From contig CM073591.1 in assembly GCA_037074705.1 (NCBI GenBank), forward strand, positions 134,857,032 through 134,921,031: a stretch of DNA of 64,000 bases. The letters are read 5' to 3'. Below the pieces are notes generated by a model. It did not search any database. It was not told where the DNA came from and saw only the letters and a list, made by a program, of their open reading frames with translations. Shown here piece after piece: positions 57,991 through 64,000 of the stretch (the first letter of the stretch is position 1; each line of letters starts with the position of its first letter). The DNA comes from Zhengitettix transpicula. Its lineage: Eukaryota > Arthropoda > Insecta > Orthoptera > Tetrigidae. Position numbers and translations under genes: made by a program.

Positions 57991-60900
57991 AAACAAATGG
58001 AAAAAGTAATAAAGGAACTGAATAATTCGAGTTAGCGAAGAAAACAAAGGTGATGTTAAATGAATGAGTATGAAACAAAAATTATAAAAATAATAAAAAC
58101 CTACGATATGCTTTCGGCTGGAGCGAGAAATATTTTATCATAAAAGTAAGCAGTTCGTTTTTAGAACAATACTGTAGTTATCATTGTATGATATGATACG
58201 AAGCTTATGCAAGTATACTGACCGGAATGATTGGATTCAATAATAATTTACTTCTTACGACTAAGAATAACAGCAGAATAGGAAATAAACACAAACAGGA
58301 ACGAAGCTTCTCGTTTCGCGATTTCTCGAATAATAATTATGGACTGTAATACGATATAATCTTGATTCGAAGAACATTGCCATTTTATATAAATTCGAAC
58401 TGTAGATAGGAAGGTTTCCAGATTAGACACACTTTTACTCTTGCTGAGAAGTTTGGAATAAGAATGAATGACTGAAAATTGGCAAGATACTGAAAAACAT
58501 TTGGCAGTGAAATCAAAAGAGACAATTGCGTAATGAATACTGCAAGTGAATTAATTACAAATGTCAGTTCAAAACTTTAGTGGTATATGTGCCACTTAGT
58601 TAAAGAGTTTCCTGTTTATACTAGGCAAAATTGTCAATACAACGTTTTTATGGCTATCTCTGCCATCATCTTCATGTAACTGACCCGGGCCGAAACTCGA
58701 GAGCGTTTAATAAATTTTATTCACGAAGGAAAAATTACAAAAATTTTTTCATTCCTAAGTTCTATAAATTCGTTCATATGTAATATGTTATTTTTTGTGG
58801 CAACCATATAGTGTATACGATTCTTTGTCTAAATAGAAAGAACTCCCTGACGAAACTGAGTCAATATAAAGATTACCATATAAAATAAATTGTGGAATAG
58901 TTTTTGTAGAAGTATGTAACATTTTCTCTTTTCTTACGTGGTATTTACTGAATTCTACCTACATCAAACCGTAATTAGTAGCTAATTGTATGTGAGTGTG
59001 TAGTAAATATGACCATTGATAACAGGTAAAAGAATAAAAATGATGAGGAGGAAACGCTTATTTAATACTTTTTAAGAATCAATATTGAATACGATTCAGA
59101 CTTAATACAAGTAGGTTTCATATTTTTTATCATTGGTAATTCGATATATACAATTATTAATTTAAGTAGTTTGTAATTATAATTTCTCCATATTACTGAT
59201 ATACTCTAGATGTTTGGCGATTCCTTAAAAGCAAAATATAACTTCACTTCTAAATTAAGTGAAGAATAAGTTGAATATAAATTTTGCAACAAACAGTCAA
59301 AAAACTTGCTTTTAGGTTAAATAATAACTTTTGAGCCTGACTATCACATGTTTGCATTCAAATAAATGGCTATAAATAAAAAAATACTAAGTGAAGGTAA
59401 AATAATTTACTATACAAATCGACACGAAAATGTTGTAATATTTTTTATGATTACTTTCGTTGTTTTTAGAATATTTACTTAATAAAAAAATGTTCATATA
59501 TAGTTTAAATTTTATAACGGGTGGTACACAAAAATTCACTTATTAAGACAGAACATTTTAACGTACGTCTTGTTTTTAATACACGATTGATATTTACAAG
59601 AAATTGTGATGAAAATATACAACCACATGGCTGGCAAGAAATGGAGAGACCACGGTATAGGGGCCTGTATAAAGTAAAATATAATATAATACACGAATCA
59701 TAAAAGTATTACGCGAGGGGTTTGTAGTTCTTAACTTTGTAAATAAGAGAATTAAAATCTTTTATATTCTGCTATAAAATAATTATTAATATATGGAACA
59801 TAAGCGTGTTAGTTTATAAAAAATATTTTAGTTTTACAAAAGTTCGTTGATTAAAATTAATTATAAAATTCAATTTATGCTCCAGATATAGTTTTAAATT
59901 AATTATTGTTAAAAATAAGCAAAATATAAAAAAATATTAGCAAAAAATAAAAGAATCAACAAAAAGTTGCTTGATTACAGAAGAATAATTTTGGAAACCG
60001 GTGTTAATTTAATTGAATAAAGGATTACTAATAAATGTTGTCGTAACGTACATTAAACAACCATTTCTTGATTAAGTTTTAATACATAAAAAACAATAGG
60101 ATGAAATATACGTTAAATTGAAAGTATGATTTCCATTCTATGACGTAAATTAAAATCATGCATGCAGACACTAAAAAGAGATATTAAGCATCAAAATGAA
60201 GAGAGATGCACACAGACTCACATATAGGAACTATATTTAAATGTAAATGGTGATTATTATGTTCATTGAAAACTGAAGACATACCTTCTTTTTACACGTT
60301 TTAATATACGATAAATACTAACGCAATTGTCCATTGCAGAGTTGAGGTCGCTTACGCGCCGTGAACACTGTCACGCTTATTTCTTGTTCCGAGTGTAATT
60401 AGCATGTACGATAAGATAAATAACGTATTTGTTCTACAAATGACAAGGTCTGCTAAAAAGAATTTACCAGTAGTCCGTAAAATTCAGGAGTTTGCTTTTA
60501 AAGGTATTGAAAACTCAGATTTATGGGAATAAATTCATCTTAAAAAAGATATTATTGATAAAATGGTCTACTTTCAAGTAATGTAAAAAAAGTTTAATGC
60601 GTTTTAATCCATACATATGATAAATTATTCGGTTATACGTGTGTTATTTACCACATTCAGATGACCAATAATGTTACGTATAAATTGTATGGATAAACTT
60701 TATGAAACGTAACGCTACGGTTCTTTGAGTGATAAAGTAAGTAATAGAAAAGAAGTAAGGACGTTGCCATTTTCATTCAGACCAATAAGCTCAAATTGTA
60801 CTCGACTGGCTATGGTTTCGCTAGTTCTAGATTAGTAAAAATTCTATAGGAATGTTTAAACTTTGCAATAAGCCGATAGTTTCAAGTAAACTACTTTTTT

Positions 60901-63480
60901 TCAGTTATTCAGTCTAACTTATATTATTTAGTCTAACTTATAAGTTTCGTTAGCTAAATCGCGTAGTGATCTCGCAGCTTTAATTTTTTTTATTAATTTA
61001 GCTTACCAACTTTTAAATAATTTAGACTATGAAGGCAATATGTACTTGTAGTATATACGTTCCACACGTACCGAAAACCGTGGTAGAAATAAAAAATAAC
61101 ATGTAGTAGTTTAAACACAATGGACGTGTTTTAACTAAAAGTTTTTGTATTAACGGCATATGTAATATTTCAGAGCAAAATTAAATTTAAAATGTTTAAT
61201 TTACGTTGGCCTAATTGGGGTTTAGAGTTTAGAGTATAAGGATTCGTCTGAGAGGTTATCAGCGTAAATTTTCAGATGTATAATTTTTAAAATACGGCAT
61301 TCGACGTGCAAACCGAATGCAATACTTTTTATGTTCCACAAAAACTATTTCGACGGCAGTATAAGGTGAAACCAGTTTATTCGATTCTGAATAATAAATT
61401 TTAAGGATTATACATCTGATATGAATTAAATATTTCCTTTAGCAGCTGAGTAGTTTTCAATTGTCAATTTTTTACTTGACATATACCGGTGTTAAACAAA
61501 CAATTATTCCTTTGCAAGGTTTCAACTTATGAAACTAATACCAGTTCTGTATAAACATGCTCCGTAAGTTTGTAGAAATAAATGGGAACACATTCCTCGA
61601 ACTACACGGTAAAAAAGATGATCAAAATCTAATACAACAAGCAATTCAAATTTTAATTGACCGGCTTGCAATCAGCGTATTCTCATAATTACAGGCAATT
61701 AATTTATAGGATTAAACTTCACTGTATAAATCAAGTACCGTCATTGGATAAAAAACATTTAGATGTGCGAGAATTTTAATTGCATAATTAAAATACACTC
61801 AATAAAATTCGTTGTAAAACAAAATTGGAAGGCACAATTTAATTTGGAATTTTTCAGATTACTGAAGACTAGCGATTATGTTATCGCGTGTAGAAATGAG
61901 TTGAAAGTTATTTTGTTGTTTCATTGTATGCAGTGAATCTTACAAAATAACCGTGAATAAAAAATAGCATGATATGGATATATGTTGAGGCATCTGTAAG
62001 GTTGTAGATTCACATTGTTATTTTAATTTTTTAATGAACAGAATAATTATTAATTATTTAATTTATTTAAATTTTATGTTACAAAATTTATTTAAGATAA
62101 TTAAAATTAACTATTTATAGAAGTATCTCATACTCTCTCAGGATTGTTTCACGGGGAAATATTTGGCATAAATAGCTTATATTTAAAAATTTATGTTATA
62201 TTTATTTCCGTTAAAAACCTGTTACGCAGTTAACAATCAAGGCATCCCTGTTTTTTAAATTCTTAACCTGTTGGACCGAATACATCACCAACCGTATTCT
62301 CGATGAAACTTCTCTGATAATAATTTGAATAAAAATTGCTCATGCAATCTTCTTTTAGGTGCCTTCTTTTTCTCTCCTTCGGGAGTCTATTATAAATCTT
62401 CTCAAGTTCCTCCGTCATCTAACTTCAACAAGACTGTCCTATAATAATTAATTTAGGTCACCAAAACAGTTCATCTCGCGGACGACAGTTCACATTTTGT
62501 GTCGCAGACATCAACAACGATCCTTCCCTGCGCATTTGAAACCGATAAATAGACTTTGGGAAGTCACCGTTGTTAATTATATTTAACGATGGTTAGGATC
62601 CTATTACTCAATTTTCTAACAAACCAGTGGTTTAACATCGTAAATGTAAATCAGAGTGTCATTTCAGTGAAATGTATTGAGTACCGTATAGTATAGAAGT
62701 TGCAGTTACTGTTAAATATCTCATTTTTCTTGAGGTTAGTTTATAATTTATACAATTAGATTCTCAAAAGAATTATGGAACAACAGACTTCATAAACCGC
62801 AGTTTTGATTCGAACAAAAAATCTTGAACAACTACAAAGAAACTCATTCTCAATTATGTAGATCATTTCCCCATTGTTTGACTGAAGGAATGATTATATA
62901 TGTAGTCAAACTGGGTTAAAAAATTACGTTTGTTGAAATATTTCTCAAAACTATTTCTGATTACTTGTGCTATCGCAGATTTCGTAAACTGTTGAGGAAA
63001 CATTTTATGTCTATTACAACCATCACGTGTTCTTTATCTTATTTACATCAATTTGAAAAGTGTATCTCATAAATGCCCATTACTATTTTCATGATATCTT
63101 TCTTACCCCTTGCTATTACAACAAATTATTTTTGTTATATGTCCTGTGGTACTTTGCTTAATATTACAATCATATTCAGTGAAATTTTGTGATTACGCTT
63201 ACAGTTTCATGTTTCGTTTTTATACTATTTTGATATGTTTTTAATTGCTAAATAGTGATAATGATTTTTCTAATATATTATAGAAATCCCGTTTGATTTA
63301 ACAACTTTGAATCAGATATTTCAGTATCTCCTGAATAATATATACATTTAATGAAGTGAGTTTGTGTGTCGCCATTTTCACATTTTTCATTACTAACGAA
63401 ATCGCGATTATTCACACCTACCTTTGCTTTGCGTTCCCATTACTTGTTGATCGTTCAACATAATTGTGTTTCACATTTGT
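57991..63480. other. AT-rich intronic stretch
   Basis: No gene, RNA or intact mobile element was recognised. Slightly GC-richer unique blocks at 60340-60410 and 62450-62570 (CATCTCGCGGACGACAG) may be regulatory. CTGACCCGGGCCGAAACTCG at 58680 vaguely recalls retroelement ends. Confidence 0.4.
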
Positions 63481-63499
63481 TGGTGTTTACAGCGTTGTC

Positions 63500-63780
63500 G
63501 GTCTCCTAGACTGCCATTAAAGCGAAAGCGGCCGGCGATAAGCGGGCGGGCAGCGGAGATTGCGGGTTGTCGGGCTTTTTACGGCGGCCCGAAGACAAGG
63601 CAATAGTGATGCCATCTCGCCTCGCGGATGAACTGCAAACAGCTTCTGTTAGCTCACCGCGGTGCCATTTTGATATTAAACGCTAAAATGGACTCCCAGG
63701 CGACAGCACTTTCAGCTGGCGGACTTCAATCAATGCATCCCTCACGAACAATCCAACGTTTACAGCTCAGTTGCGCACTT
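63500..63780. promoter_or_regulatory. GC/CpG-rich island with GCCAT motifs
   Basis: The most GC-rich block in the window (GAAAGCGGCCGGCGATAAGC, GGGCGGGCAGCGG, TTTACGGCGGCCCGAAG). It carries three GCCAT motifs at 63513, 63611 and 63664, plus an inverted partner AAAATGGAC. GCCAT is the core of Pho/YY1 sites, common in Polycomb response elements and some promoters. No open frame or splice pair is convincing. It could be an alternative promoter or enhancer of Syt7; inference only. Confidence 0.3.
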
Positions 63781-64000
63781 AAACTCAAGATTTCATTACA
63801 GATTGCTTTATACTGTTTAATTAAGCTGAACCTATCTTATATAGTAAAACTGTTATCCGTTAACTACTGGTATGGTGAAGATCCTAAGAAGGCTGTACAG
63901 TATTGCTTTAAATATAATGTAAGGGAAATTATATTAACTTTGAGAAGTCGAGAGATTAATGAACATTTTAATCAGCTTGATTGGCAAAACTCACAGGATT

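Overview
The window is AT-rich nuclear DNA from an animal, most probably an insect. It has no bacterial-style gene packing, its coding exons are tiny and have GT/AG splice sites, and it is full of arthropod-type transposons: mariner, pogo-like, hAT, Harbinger, Helitron-like, I/Jockey-like LINEs and tRNA-derived SINEs. I cannot name the species.
The only host gene I can support is on the minus strand: synaptotagmin-7 (Syt7), a calcium sensor for membrane fusion. Two exons are visible. One, at 55818-55956, is low-complexity linker sequence. The other, at 21477-21617, is the highly recognisable start of the C2A domain. Their splice phases are compatible, and 34.2 kb of intron separates them. No further exon was recognised, so the remaining C2A, C2B and N-terminal transmembrane exons probably lie outside. 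Almost everything else in the window is therefore Syt7 intron filled with decayed mobile elements and a few GC-richer, transcription-factor-motif-rich islands that may be enhancers.
Layout. 0-3 kb: two Helitron-like 3' ends and an inverted repeat holding a hammerhead-ribozyme-like motif. 3-7 kb: a foldback element, a LINE tail, a mariner fragment and a second foldback with ribozyme-like arms. 7.7-8.9 kb: a 1.2-kb Helitron-like element on the minus strand with an internal minisatellite. 9.8-11.1 kb: a broken I/Jockey-like LINE. 12-15 kb: a Harbinger remnant, a pair of equal-length 165-bp direct repeats, and a complete pogo/Tigger-like element with TA flanks. 18-20 kb: two long palindromes. 21.5 kb: the Syt7 C2A exon. 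24.9-25.7 kb: a non-autonomous hAT. 31.7-32.2 kb: a second minisatellite-bearing Helitron-like end. 33.8-35.0 kb: a full-length but dead mariner. 36.3 kb: a SINE. 41.4-42.0 kb: a second decayed Tc1/mariner-type transposase. 46 kb: a palindromic MITE matching the one at 19.7 kb. 49.0-55.65 kb: a 3,323-bp exact tandem duplication carrying two SINEs per copy. 55.8 kb: the Syt7 linker exon. 56-58 kb: LINE tails. 63.5 kb: a GC-rich island.
The most notable items are the candidate hammerhead ribozymes in Penelope-like inverted repeats, the apparently identical tandem duplication ending 167 bp from a Syt7 exon, and a Helitron-like family that carries the same minisatellite at two distant sites.
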